Shown: in pieces, positions 11,098 to 22,193 of the stretch | How positions within the stretch are numbered: position 1 is the first letter of the stretch | Layout: every line of letters starts with the position of its first letter | NCBI GenBank assembly: GCA_017607445.1 | Contig: JAEVHH010000003.1 | Span: forward strand, 62,001 to 126,000 | Origin: Histoplasma ohiense | Taxonomy: Eukaryota > Ascomycota > Eurotiomycetes > Onygenales > Ajellomycetaceae | Length of the DNA: 64,000 bases | Direction of reading: 5' to 3' | Program-made: the position numbers and the translations under genes | The notes under the pieces: model-generated | Told to the model about the DNA's origin: nothing | The model's input: only the letters and a program-made list of their open reading frames with translations | Database searches by the model: none

Positions 11098-11866
11098 GAG
11101 AATGCTGTAGTTATGACTTTACGACGTTCTCCTTCCCTCCCCCAAGGCCCGCCCTTCCACCCTTTTCTCTTCCCTTTTTTCACCCCCTTCTTTTTCATGC
11201 CAGAGCATCTGTATACTCACCCCATTTGGTTGACGACCCTTCTACCGTCTTACGCTTTCTATTCTTGATCTTTTTTTTATTTTTCCATCGAAGCGGTTCG
11301 ATGCTATATGCGAATGGATAGTTATGAAACAATTTTTCATATTCTTGTATGTATATATGTCTGTACATCCTAATTATGCCATGAAGATTTAGGGAAAAGC
11401 GCGGTGGAATACCCCACTTTCTTTTTTTCATTTTCGCTACACGTTTTTGATTCTTGTTTGTAGATATACATCGATTTTGCAAGAGAAGTCCCTGTCATCA
11501 AAATGCAGTTCCCCGTCGTGTTAATAAGGCTTCAATATCTGTTACGAAACCATATGCAGCCATTAGCACATCTTGACAAAAGCCAACTCGATCTATTTCA
11601 TGGCGTAAATTTGGGCGTCGATGGCCAAGTAACTCCTGTTAGGCCACTGGGGCAAAAGAGTTCAATCACCACCAGCGTCGTGGTAGTATAAGAGGGGACG
11701 AATCACCCAATCCCTTCCCAACTTGTTTGTTCAACATGTCACATGATACCACTTTTCATGGAGCCTAAGGTTGGAAGGTTCTAAGCGAGGACTTTGCCTC
11801 ATCAACAACTCAAAGAAACACTCGATTGTCCTCAGCGTACGCGGTGCACCAGCCTTCTACAAATAA
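11098..11866. other. Intergenic, creC 3' end, with a diverged 85-bp-type repeat
   Basis: The first part is the pyrimidine-rich creC 3' region. The second part holds the repeat copy at 11637-11722. No gene seen; short frames in both directions lack motifs. Confidence 0.6.
11637..11722 (+). mobile_element. Second copy of the 85-bp LTR-like element, opposite orientation
   Basis: Starts TGTTAGGCCACTGGGGCAAA and follows the 5788-5872 copy for about 86 bp through the AGAGGGGACGAA stretch to CCCAAC. The internal hairpin is kept with a different base set (ACCAC/GTGGT). The final bases are not CA and I find no flanking duplication, so this copy is older or its end is damaged. Confidence 0.6.
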
Positions 11867-12366
11867 TGGCAGGGAGTCTTGAACTCTCAACCAAAGATCC
11901 TCACCATCAACCGGCCAGACGCCCCACAAATGAACCAAACCTTGATGCAAGCCTTCCATGATGCCCTTGAGAACAGCCCCTCTACAGACCTCCTATCTGT
12001 TTTCGGGGCTACATATGTGCGTGCGCATCGAGTAGCCCAATATAAGGAGCTCTCTGAGGCTGGCTGCCTCAATTTCCTGACCATTAACAACCTGCATGAT
12101 GAGATCAGAGCTCACCCCGAAATCAACTTGTGCGATTATTTCCCCTCAGACTACGACCGTCGATACAGATGGGTAATGCCAAATGCAACGCCAGGGGAAA
12201 GGGCCGCTTGAGCCACAGCACCCAAAGAGCCTTGTGACTGGCTCTGTGAGAGGCTTTCTAAAGTCGATACTGTCAATATTCTTTACCTACTATCTAATCA
12301 AGCTACATCGCTCCTGCAAAAGTATTCCAACCTGAGCGCAGCTATTCTTCTTCGCAAACAGAGCTT
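11867..12366 (+). pseudogene. Broken conserved-looking ORF (frameshift plus TGA) upstream of an APH-type ORF
   Basis: I do not recognise the family. An ATG at 11867 opens a frame (MAGSLELSTK) that ends after 31 codons, while the adjacent frame from 11879 continues for 110 codons as a soluble-looking protein (ILTINRPDAPQ, FGATYVRAHRVAQYKEL, LCDYFPSDYDRRYRWV) but has no ATG near its start. One frame change near 11890-11900 would join the two. That longer frame is then cut by TGA at 12209-12211, and beyond the stop it goes on in the same frame (CDWLCERLSKVDTVNILYLL) to TGA at about 12375. No GT donor near the stop allows an intron to skip it. I read it as a gene inactivated by one frameshift and one nonsense change. 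It is not clear whether it was once one gene with the following ORF. Confidence 0.55.
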
Positions 12367-12375
12367 GCGGCCTCA

Positions 12376-13200
12376 TTGAAATCTCTTATTTTGCATTCAG
12401 AAACGCTATTTGACCCGAGCACCCGAGCAGCCGTGGTCAAGTGCGGCAATGAAATTGCTCTCAAAGTCTTTCCCAATAACAGAGATCTGACAGAGTATCA
12501 CAACCTCCAATACCTTGCTGATCACGTTCCTGAGCTCCCAATTCCCAGAGTCCATGGTCTGATTACCCTTGGAAATTTCCATGCCATGTTCATGTCGTAT
12601 ATCCCAGGAATCACCCTTGACAAAGCCTGGCCAGATCTATCTCATGAAGCAAAATTATCTCTTCAGAGGCAGCTGAACTGGATATTCTCTCAACTCAGGA
12701 ACCTCCAGCAACGTGATGGTCCTCAACTAGGAGGCCTGGGTGGGGAAGGGGTCAAGGACTACCGCATCATGGAAATTTTTGCAAAAACTGGCATTACAAC
12801 AGCAAGGCAATTTGATGAGCTGCAATTCTCTGCCAAACATCGTGCAAGTCCTTCCTATGTGAAGCTACTTCGTTCATTTCTGATAAAGGAAAATAGGTCT
12901 TTTAAGGGTTCAGTGTTTACACATGGCGATTTGAAGAAAACAAATATTATGGTTGAAAAGGATCCCACCAACACCGATGCGTATATTATAACTGGAATCA
13001 TTGATTGGGAGGAGGGTGGTTTCTATCCAGAGTATTATGAGTGTACAACTCTGTCGAACGGCCAGAGCATTGATTGTGATGATGACTGGTATCTATATGT
13101 GCCAGACTCAATTTCACCCTTGCGATATCCTGTGCGCTGGTTGGTTGATCGCCTCTGGGGAAACCTTCTGTGGAACTGGAGGACGGATACAGTTCGATGA
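12376..13200 (+). CDS. APH/choline-kinase-like phosphotransferase ORF, start missing
   Basis: Resembles the fungal expansion of the phosphotransferase enzyme family (APH, protein-kinase-like fold). Visible features: a nucleotide-binding-like N-lobe (AAVVKCGNEIALKVF), MFMSYIPGITLDKAW, the catalytic loop FTHGDLKKTNIMV with the expected His-x-Asp and Asn, and the metal-binding IIDWEEGGFYPEYYE. The C-terminal part ends normally (LWGNLLWNW). The ORF has no ATG at its left end: the frame is open from about 12298 but the first in-frame ATG would cut off the N-lobe. With the broken ORF just upstream, this is either a 3' exon of a damaged gene or a kinase with an unrecognised first exon. Substrate unknown. 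Confidence 0.6.
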   Translation: MKSLILHSETLFDPSTRAAVVKCGNEIALKVFPNNRDLTEYHNLQYLADHVPELPIPRVHGLITLGNFHAMFMSYIPGITLDKAWPDLSHEAKLSLQRQLNWIFSQLRNLQQRDGPQLGGLGGEGVKDYRIMEIFAKTGITTARQFDELQFSAKHRASPSYVKLLRSFLIKENRSFKGSVFTHGDLKKTNIMVEKDPTNTDAYIITGIIDWEEGGFYPEYYECTTLSNGQSIDCDDDWYLYVPDSISPLRYPVRWLVDRLWGNLLWNWRTDTVR

Positions 13201-13339
13201 AGATGGGCGGATGGTGTTTTATAGAACAGGGTTTAAACAACCGAAACGGTTTTCCCTCAAGCAAGTTCTTCTTTCTTCGGGAGCCTCCACCGTGTCCTAC
13301 TCTCACCGCAAACTGATAGCTTTCACTGATATGAAGCCC

Positions 13340-13828
13340 TCACTGCCAGGCTTCGCGTTTTTCCTTAATGGTTCTTTTCTTTCCCGGATAGTCCGCTGTA
13401 TCTACAATGATACCATTCTGTTCCAGCTTATCCAGAACCTCGAGGATGAAATCCTGGCAACTGTAATCGGAAATATCATTACGGATAGGTGTCTCATACG
13501 CGATGCCTTTGACGGTTTCAATATTGCTTGCATCGATCTCACATAAGGAGCAGAGCTCGATAAGGGAATTCGAAATGTTCCCATCCGATCGCGGTCTCAC
13601 CTCAATAAAATATTTGTGACGAGCACCAAGGAGATGAATGATGGTCTTTTCACCTGTCTCTGCTGCATCGATGAATAAGCTCCAATGTTTGATGCCAGGG
13701 TTCTGGTAGATAGCAATCTTCAAAGGAATTGTAGGATGAGCCTTTTTTTTTTTTTTTCCTTTCTGGATCATGGACAAGGAAGCGAAATTTCGACTTAGTA
13801 TCTGCTCAAGGAGCGGGCATAATTTCAT
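13340..13828 (-). CDS. Small conserved-looking fungal protein with HWSLFI and Cys-Gln-Asp motifs
   Basis: A single open frame of 162 codons on the minus strand. Residues 42-160 read like a compact globular domain: IAIYQNPGIKHWSLFI, then a turn with Glu/Thr, IIHLLGARHKYFIEVRP, SLCEIDASNIETVK and SDYSCQDFILEVLDKLEQNG. Small fungal proteins with a Gly-x-x-HW stretch and a later Cys-Gln-Asp are common and uncharacterised. A papain-like or NlpC-like His/Cys arrangement can be imagined, but that is speculation. The N-terminal 34 residues contain a Lys run encoded by 15 consecutive A on the coding strand (about 13743-13757), so the true start may be the ATG given, or the A run may be an intron border or frameshift-prone. 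It is convergent with the APH-like ORF, 140 bp apart. Confidence 0.6.
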   Translation of the reverse strand: MKLCPLLEQILSRNFASLSMIQKGKKKKKAHPTIPLKIAIYQNPGIKHWSLFIDAAETGEKTIIHLLGARHKYFIEVRPRSDGNISNSLIELCSLCEIDASNIETVKGIAYETPIRNDISDYSCQDFILEVLDKLEQNGIIVDTADYPGKKRTIKEKREAWQ

Positions 13829-15943
13829 GGCGCAATCTTCCTTCTTTGTGAGGTAAGATTGGTCTTAGTGTTTTCGATGGACGTAGCAAAATTCTCAGCA
13901 GTTACGCTTTAAAAAGCAAGCTTGGTTTATCATTATGCAACGCTGCCCAAAACGAGCTCTGCGACCAATTGTGGAGTGAGCAACATGCTACAATCACAAG
14001 GGCGGGCCATGTATGTGATACATACACTCCTCCAAAGAGCCTGAATTCGGACGACTCCTCTTTTTTTCAAGCTTGCTAATAATTGTTATAGGGTTGGGAA
14101 TATCCCTTTTCAACTACCGTAGAGATATAGAGACAGAGATATATATACTTTTAAAGATGATGAGGTTCACATCAATCAAGTAAATAATAGTACCAGTTAT
14201 CTTTTTCATTCACCCAGTGCAAGCAGGACAGGACAAAGAAGGGAAAGGCGATGCCAGACAGCCAGTCGGCTTGACTTGGTCATTCAAGAATTCGAGAGAT
14301 GTGCCGATGCGACGTGTGCTATCCCCATGTACGGGGTCCTTTCTGTGATGAGATGGGCTACCTTGTCAGATCAGGGTGGAGGCGTTGTATATTGCATTCG
14401 GACGTGATGGGCGCAATCACGCTGTAACTGGTCACTGACGGATGCTTGACTAGTCGTTTCATGGGCTGAGGTGGGGGAGAAGCGTCGTTGGAGCGCCATG
14501 GAGGAAGAACGGATTGGAAAGTGGTTGGCCGCTGGAAGTGGAAGTCCCATATGGAAGTTCCATGGACGTTCGAAAATTAAACGGCCATTTATTTTATTGA
14601 TGCGTAGGTGGGTGATTGACACATCTTGGCTGGTATATGATGCAGACGGGATCAGGTTGATGCAAGAAATGGTTGGAGAGCGGCGGCATATGCCATGTCC
14701 ACAATGCATCATCATCATCATCAACATGAAACAGATGTTGACGTTGTATGTGTTGGAGTATAACACGGCTAAAATAATCAACCCTTTCCACCAACGACAG
14801 TTGATTTTTCTTTTCTTTTCCTTTCCTTTGTTGTTTTCCCTTTCTTGACAGCAGTTATGAACATGTCTTCCTACGATTGTTGAACAGTGTTACAAACTTG
14901 CAGTGGCTTCACTCCACCAGCGACCCGTGAATACCTAACTGAACAGCCATGGCATCAGATCACGCGAAAAATAATAACAAAATCAACAATTTTTGGTGGC
15001 TTGTTTTAGGTACGGGTACGGGTACGAATACGAATACGATGCGCTCACCTTCCATCGCATTATATAATGTCGTTTTGTACGCCGCCATCATCAGCAATGG
15101 TTGAAGGATTTGGAATTTGTTGATCTTGTCGGGTTGCTCCCACTTCTTCACATGATATGGAGGAGGCAGGAGAATCAATGCGAATCCCGCATTCGAATAT
15201 TCCGGCCGGCTGCTTTGACGCGGGACAGTTCCGCCATTCCCGCCATATAAAAGAGTCTGCAAGCCAACTCAAGGAGCCTCCTCCTTGTGCTCCTCTTCCT
15301 TGTGTTTCTAAGAGATGCGTCCACTCTCTCCGCGCTGGTTAGTTAGTTCTCAGCGACAAAGAACAGATTCGATAAATAAGTGAACTATCGCATGGGTCTA
15401 AGCTTGTTGGCTAGATTGCGGGTTTCCGTAGGGCGAAAATTTGACACACAAGCTTTTATGACCTCATATTTGGAACAAACTTTTTTATTATTCGTAATTA
15501 AACTGTTTTTTTTATTTTTATATCATACTATGAATAGCCCGATTCGCCTTACCACGGGTGACGATGGCTATGTAAGCTCCAGTCAGTGAAACAGCACGGT
15601 TCGGCGGGCCCTGCCGGGTTTGATTCCAAACATCCTCTCCCCAATTCCTCGTCCCCACCAGCTAGTCTAGGCCGCGTAGTTGGTTCTATCTAACCTTTAG
15701 TTTTCAAACTTATGGGTTGTCCCGGCCCGTGGCCTGGAGGAGCTGGGCCGCTGATATTCTCGCTTCCTCTAACCTCCTCAGCTTTGTGTGAATTACTCTG
15801 CTCCCATTCTCCTGCTCGCTCTTGATTCTCACCCCGCTTTTCCTCGTTATCTATCCTCGCGACCCTATGATTGCTCCAACATTTCTGCCATCGCCATTTC
15901 CACGTCCTGTCCACTAGGAATTCCTTGTTCTTCCCTTGCTACC
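13829..15943. other. Intergenic, 2.1 kb, no gene recognised
   Basis: Contains short simple repeats: (CAT)n at about 14706-14721 and a hexamer run of GGGTAC/GAATAC type at about 15008-15037. Several open frames of 60-135 codons exist on both strands, but none has a recognisable motif, and the ones above 14400 overlap each other in opposite directions. The last 250 bp before creD are pyrimidine-rich, as in a leader. Confidence 0.55.
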
Positions 15944-18118
15944 ATGCCACTGAGTTTCCTCACTAACGGCGGAACCGCAAGTCAGGCAAAGTACTTTGAT
16001 ATCAGGTTGGCATCATTACTGATATACTCTGCACCTTCTTCATTATCCCTCTAGCGTACTGAGACCTGATCAATTCCCCATAGGCTTGATAACGATTATA
16101 TTGTATTTCGCGGGAACGAACATGAAGCCGCCAGCACCCTGTTGAATGGCAAGTTGCTCCTTTGCCTCTCGGAGCCCCTGCAGATCAAGTATCTGAGACT
16201 GAACCTCACCGGGATGTCGAAAATCCTGTAAGTTGTTTCACTCCGTTGGAAGGCTTTCGCACCAGAACCCCTAAGAAACATATATGGTGAATGCTAATAG
16301 TACCTATTACGAATAATCTGCAGCTTCCATGGATCTGCCAGGCGCAGAAAGCCTGCGAGGGAACACACATTTTTTGAGAAAACATGGTCATTTAAAGATG
16401 CTGGTAAGAACAAGCTGGAGACCTTGCCAGCCGGCAACTATGACTTCCCTTTCGATATCATCCTCCCGGGATCTCTCCCGGAAAGCATTGAGGGACTTCG
16501 CGACACCTTCATCACATATCGATTCAAAGCGGAGGTTGGCCGGAAATACGCCAAGAGTATCGTCGTGCGGAAGCCATTGAGGATCATTCGCACCCTCGAT
16601 CCAAGCGCCCTGGAGCTGTCGCATGCAATGGTATGTACTTCAACGCACCCGCACTCATACTTGATGTCACCCCTTTGGGGCCGTTCCCCTTACTGTATTA
16701 CTCCAGCTTACCGTTTCCGCAATAGTCTGTGGAAAATATATGGCCGAATAAAATCGAATATTCAATTTCAACCCCTTCCAAAGCACTTATATTCGGAACT
16801 TCCGTCCAGGTGGATTTTCACATTATACCCTTGCTTAAGGGGCTTACTGTTGGTACGATTTCGACACAGCTGGTGGAGACCCACGATTTCGTCTTAAATC
16901 CTGAAGCCGCCCAAGCCGACCAATTGTCCCATAAATGGACGAAAGTAATCCTTGACGACTCATGCACGCTGGACCAACTAAAGAAATCCCAATCCCTGGA
17001 TGGAGAGGTTGAGGGATTTGCTTTTTCTCGAATCTTGAACTTACCAAAATCGCTCAGCAAATGCTTACAAGACGCTGATACGCGAGGCATAAAAATCAAG
17101 CACAAACTAAAGTTCAAAGTCCAACTCCACAATCCGGACCGTCACTTATCTGAGGTATATTTTCCCATATTCACTGTTATCCATTCCCATGTGCTCTCTC
17201 TCGCGTTCACGTATTGAGTATGCATGGGATATTTGCTAACAACATGGCTCCGTGCGTCAACAGCTTCGTGCCAGCCTTCCTGTTTCGATTTTCATTTCTC
17301 CCCATCTTCCTATTGGCGACAATAATGACCTTATTGATCAATCGGTCCAGTCTGCCCAGCGAGCTATCCATACTATGGCCCAGCAAGCGCCCCCTCTTTA
17401 CGGAGACCATCGATTCGATCAGCTGTACAGCGAAATAGATTGCTCCGGATATCGGACTCCCGGGAGCACCAGTGGCCCTGGCACACCTTTGTTATCTCTC
17501 AGTCGAAGTCTCTCAGCAGAGAACATTAATGGCGCGGTGCCCCTGGGGCCTCAGCACATCTCTCCATCTGTTTTACATACCCGACTAAGCGACCTACACC
17601 TTAACGGCACCGCACTACAGCTGACACCTCCGAGCTCGGAATCCCCGGAATCCGCAGAATCAGCTCGTGATTCAACTGGCCAAGAACACCAGCCGTTGGA
17701 TTTCGGTAGCGGCATTCCCTCCATCAACATCCAGAGTCCTGGCATTGTTACCCCTGCAACCTCACGACCACCATCGGAAGATGGCAACATCTACTCTGGG
17801 CAGACTACACCTAACTGTCATATTAGTGAAGTCGAGCACCTCTCCCGTGTCCCCAGTTACGCCACTGCAGTCCGATCGCATCCTTCGCCGCATTACTGTG
17901 AGGGGCTACCCGACTATCAAGCGGCCACTGCTGGAGATGCCGCTGGTATTTCTATGACTCCTGCGCTACCCCCGCAATCGCAGCAGGGGCGTGGTCGCAG
18001 GAGATCCCACAGAGCCTCGATATCTACTGAAATAAGACGTCGTCCACGGATGCGGCTTCACGGCTGGAGTCATAGCGATGATATACAACAACAATTACGG
18101 ATGCCTCAAGTTTCTTAA
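15944..18118 (+). CDS. creD: Arrestin-domain protein CreD (adaptor for the HulA/Rsp5-type ubiquitin ligase)
   Basis: Alpha-arrestin of the Rod1/Rog3 type: it bridges permeases and the Nedd4-family ligase, and in Aspergillus creD mutations modify creB/creC phenotypes. Five exons: 15944-16005, 16084-16227, 16324-16630, 16726-17154 and 17264-18118, total 598 residues, essentially the A. nidulans length. The arrestin N-fold is clear (AKYFDIRLDNDYIVFRG, EHEAASTLLNGKL, LPAGNYDFPFDIILPGS, TYRFKAEVGRKYAKSIVVRK); the C-fold contains SVENIWPNKIEYSIS and IPLLKGL, ending in LPVSIFISP. The C-terminal tail is Ser/Pro-rich and disordered, with a PPLY ligase-binding motif in QQAPPLYG and a further LPDYQ. Exon joins restore conserved residues at every junction (for example DIR/LDNDY). 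Confidence 0.96.
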
Positions 18119-19301
18119 TGCGAGGTGAGAATCCATGTTTTAATGTTTTCATGCAAAGATATATGATAATGATGCCACTGTTTTATTCCCGAACCAATTA
18201 ATCACCCTTGATATGATTCATACATTTTTCCCTATGGCCTATTTGATATATTATCCGTTATTACACCATGACTAGAGGGTTTTTATTTTTCTTTCTTTGT
18301 TCTTGTTTATCAACATATACATACATACATATGCATATATATATATATCTGTATCTGAGGGCTGCATATCGCTGGAGTTGGTTGGGATATAACAACTTTA
18401 TACACTGCTTTTGCCGGGAAGTTGGGAAAGGATTATGAGGGTTTCATGATCTTGCTCTTTTTTATTGGTGTTGGGTTTTAAAAGTCTCCTTTCATCCTTC
18501 AAAAGTTTTATCATTGTATCCTTTTTGATGTATCCTTTTTGATTCCTCCCAGTCGAACGCATTTTCTTTATTTCTAACACGCTCTTATTTCGGGCCTGAA
18601 GGGTGTTGGATAGATTTGTATTGCAATGTTGAGAACACAATCTCTCTCTGTTTCAGAATGTTTGCCACTGGTTTCCCTGATAGATGGATACATTGACGAC
18701 TGGACTCTGTACATTGGGAAAGGAGGCACGGACTTGAAACATCCATGTTGTGACGGACGGAGGGAAACCCGTGACAAGGATGCTGACTCACCCGGCCTCA
18801 TCACCGAGGCCTTGGCATCGCCAGTCCTCCAGTCCACAGATTGGACTCAGAACACAACTTCAGCGGATATTGCGCGCGGTATCAGGTATTCAGCATAATA
18901 GACTGTTATAATATATATATATATACGGTGATAATCGTATTCTTCTAGTCTTCCTTGTCTAAAACAAATTGTATTTTCTCCAAAGACTAGCGAATCTTGC
19001 ATGGATTGCTCCATTTATCCCCGAATGACCGCCAAGCGGGGAATGGTACCCCACCTCGTCGAATAGATAGAGCCTTTGATTCTCTCTTTGTGTGTGAGAG
19101 TGTGTGACTTCCGCACAACACACCGTCGCTTTGGCTCTTGAAACACTATCCGTGAAACTAACAGTGTGGCCCTTTTCCTTTCAGAAAAAATCTTAAGACG
19201 ATTGTTGCGAGTTTCGCCTGGATCCGCCTCCAGTAAGCTTAAAAACAAGGGGGGTCTTTTCACTTCTTATATAACTATCACTGGGACGCTACGTTACCAC
19301 C
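18119..19301. other. Intergenic between creD and slm1
   Basis: 1.2 kb between co-oriented genes. TA-rich creD 3' end, then several unconvincing frames, a short TA run at about 18909-18925 and a slm1 leader. No gene or RNA recognised. Confidence 0.55.
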
Positions 19302-21064
19302 ATGGGGTTGGCGAATCTCCCTCAGCGGTCCGCTACTGTTAAGACTGTCGCGACTACGAATACCGTCAAGAGTGATGACGAAGTCCTTCTCGACGGCGAC
19401 ATGAGCGATGTACGTCCTCGAGTGTTTTATCCTGATATTGGGGGTTAATATGGGAGAAGACAAACTAACTGATGGATTTCCTTGCCCGAAAAGATTTCTG
19501 AACTGATGTTTAGAAGGTTACTTGCCTGGAAGCATGTATGCGGACACCTGGAGAATTATATCAATGCCACCCACAAGGCCCAACGCACCCTGGCAAAGGA
19601 ATTTGAGAAGGTCCTCAAGGTAGGCCCCTCCCTGCCATTGCTGGTTGAATAGTGACGCGTGGGAAGGTCGTCGCTTGCTAACGTTCTGGATACAATTTGC
19701 CTTTCATTCTTACTAGGCTGTACCGGAACCTCTGGAGGAAGCGGCGCAGTTTAGCGAGGGCAAGGGAGGTGTCGTTGGTCTTTTCGACAACATACGCATT
19801 AACATAACTGTAAGAAAATATTTCCATTTACGGATCATCTAGGTTTTGTGTCAAGTCCGCCAGGGCTTCTAACGGCGTACCGCCACAGGCAATCGTCAAC
19901 CTTCATTTGGACATAGAGAAGAAGGTGAAAACCATTGCTCTCCCAACTCTCGAGCGCCTTCATACAGAGATCAAATCCAAAGCCAAAGAACTCCAGCATG
20001 GCTCCGAAAAGGGCACAAAGCAGGTTGAAAAAGCCCGCTCTGCGGCCCAAAAGCATATTGAAATGCTGGGGAAATATACGGCTGCTTTTGCCTCGGGTAC
20101 TGGAGGCAAGCTAGAGCCCGCGCACGATCCTTACGTTCTGAAAAGAGGCACCGTATATCGCATGAGCAAAGTTGTGGCTGAAGAAAACAATTATCGAACG
20201 GAAATGCTGCACCTTCAGGAATCCCTTGCCGCCTTCGAACCTCATATCATGCGAACGGTGAAGGATGCGCTTTTTCAGTTATCCGACTGCATGGGTGCGC
20301 AATCAGGCATTCCGGGAAAAATGTACGCAAACATCGCCCAAGTAGCTCAGCAAATCCCAGCCGATTTCGAATGGATGGATTTTACCGTGCGCAGCGAGGC
20401 CTCCCTGATCAATTCCGCCGTCCCTCCCCTTAACATTGACGATGTTGCTTTCCCCAATCAAGACCACGTCGCCACCATCGCACTAATCGAAGGCACGCTC
20501 GAGAGAAAATCCCGCGCAATGATCAAGGGATATAATGCAGGTTACTACGTCGTCTCTCCGGCTGGGTACCTCCACGGCTTCAAAGAGAACGACAACTACA
20601 GTCACGATCCAATACCCGACATCACACTCTATCTCCCCGAATGTGCTGTCGGCAACGCCGACGGCGTCAAGTTCACCGTCAAGGGTAAAGACGTTTCGGG
20701 CGGCAAGGTCGGGCAAACCTTCGCCACAACCAGCGAACTTAGTTTTAAAGCCCCCTCCAAAGATATTGCGAGACAGTGGCTCGATGTTCTTACCGGAATG
20801 ATTAACAGGTCCGGGTCCGCAGCGGCCTCGCAGACCACAAGCCCAGCTGTGAGTAGGACTGTAAGCGGCGCGCATGGGGTTCCTCCACCTGTAGCTCATC
20901 CAGCCGCAGGGTCCACCGAAGCGCCATCCCCGCCGACGTCTGGGCAAGAAGAGGGGCTCGTGGCGGTGGCAGGTGGTGAAGTAGAGGAACCAGAAGCGGC
21001 GCCCCCAGATAACAAGGTAGTGACTCCAACAGCGACGCCCTTGGAGGATGCAGGTAAATCGTAA
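19302..21064 (+). CDS. slm1: Slm1/Slm2-type F-BAR + PH domain protein
   Basis: Phosphoinositide-binding protein of eisosomes, a TORC2 substrate that links membrane stress to sphingolipid synthesis and actin polarity in yeast. Four exons, all split between codons: 19302-19409, 19494-19619, 19717-19809 and 19889-21064, total 500 residues. After a short N-terminus come helical F-BAR-like segments (ISELMFRRLLAWKHVCGHLE, RTLAKEFEKVLK, LFDNIRINIT, LHLDIEKKVKTIALPTLERL, HIEMLGKY). The PH domain, from about residue 305, shows EGTLERKSR, GYYVVSPAGYLHGF, DPIPDITLYLPEC and a C-terminal helix with DIARQWLDVLTGMI. The tail is rich in Pro, Ala and Thr and presumably regulatory. The ATG is preceded by CCACC, a good fungal context. 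Family assignment rests on the characteristic PH sequence and architecture. Confidence 0.92.
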
Positions 21065-22193
21065 CCCTACATATATCTCATGCATCGATCTTTACCATTT
21101 CATAGCGAGGAGATACGATTTGTCGATTTATTTAATTTTTGTTGAGGTTATATTTTTTGCTTTTTCTTTTTATCTCGTTTCGTCCCCCCCCTTTTTTTTT
21201 TTTTTTCTCATTTTTTCATTTTCATTTTCTTGGAGTTTATTCCCCCTTTGGCATTTTCGGTATCATTTATAGTATTCTTGGGCAATGCGAGAAAAATGTA
21301 GCGCTGAATCTTTGAAAAGCGCGATGACATACACATATTTACACACGCTACATTTTCATGTGTCGTACTGTACACTTAGATTTTCTTTCCATGCTGCATA
21401 CAGATATCTGTATTTGATCTTTCGGTATTGTGTTCTGAGCGTGCACACTACGCTTGTCGAATATCCTCTCATTTAGCTAAATAACTAGTTAGCTACGTAC
21501 CACATAGCTAGCTAGATCTTTTGCCATGCTGCAAACTGAAACATCCATGGATATTATATGTCGGACCCTTCCGTCACGTGGCCTGTATTCCACCATAGTC
21601 GTTCTCATAGTTAGCAGTAACCTTTGGTCGATCAAGCTTGCGACTCTGTCATTATAATGCTTTCGCATGTGGGTTGGGCCTCCAGCTCATAGGCACATGC
21701 AGCCGTTGTAGGGGATTAAATCGCTTCGATTGGGTGTGACTTGGTTTTTTTTCTCAACCATGACATGTATGTACATACATTCATCCTTTGTAAAAGCTGG
21801 CAATTTATAGCTCTTCTTTTCCAACTCCCAGATAAATACATGGATACATGAATAAAATACACCGGGAAACAAATGCAGTCGCGGGTATGCGGAATAACAC
21901 CCCTCCCCGCCTAAAGTTCCAATGTTACCAGAAGAAACCGAAGCAGAAGATAAAACCGGCCCATCAGGAACTGCTAACTGAAATATGCCAGAAAAGCGGA
22001 AGAGGTATTTAGTTTCAGACATGTAAAATATAACAGCATACAGGCAAAACAACATGGCAAGGTGCAATATCAGTGAGGACACGAGAATGAATAATCGAAC
22101 GGTCGAGAACGACGAGGGAAAAAAGAGAAAAGAAAAAAAAGGAGCAAATAAGAAGAAACAAGGCACTGATTAAAGCGGTTAAGGCGATTATTA
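21065..22193. other. Convergent intergenic region, slm1 / roadblock gene
   Basis: 1.1 kb between two 3' ends. It contains a long pyrimidine tract with runs of C and T (21181-21245) and an A/G-rich tract near 22110-22150. No gene seen. Confidence 0.6.

Noticed and set aside
5788..11722. The two inverted 85-bp elements as terminal repeats of one 5.9-kb transposon carrying gem1 and creC
   Set aside because: Their TGTTAGG ends point towards each other (inwards) and the left copy has its own target duplication on both sides, so each is an independent insertion.
14371..14848. Overlapping ORFs of 125-136 codons on both strands upstream of creD
   Set aside because: They overlap antiparallel, contain a CAT/ATG repeat giving Met or His runs, and have no motifs.
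15008..15040. GGGTAC repeats as telomere-like sequence
   Set aside because: Only two or three imperfect hexamers and not the fungal TTAGGG unit.
18626..18898. 90-codon plus-strand ORF between creD and slm1
   Set aside because: No motif, overlaps an equally long minus-strand ORF, and lies in a region with simple repeats.
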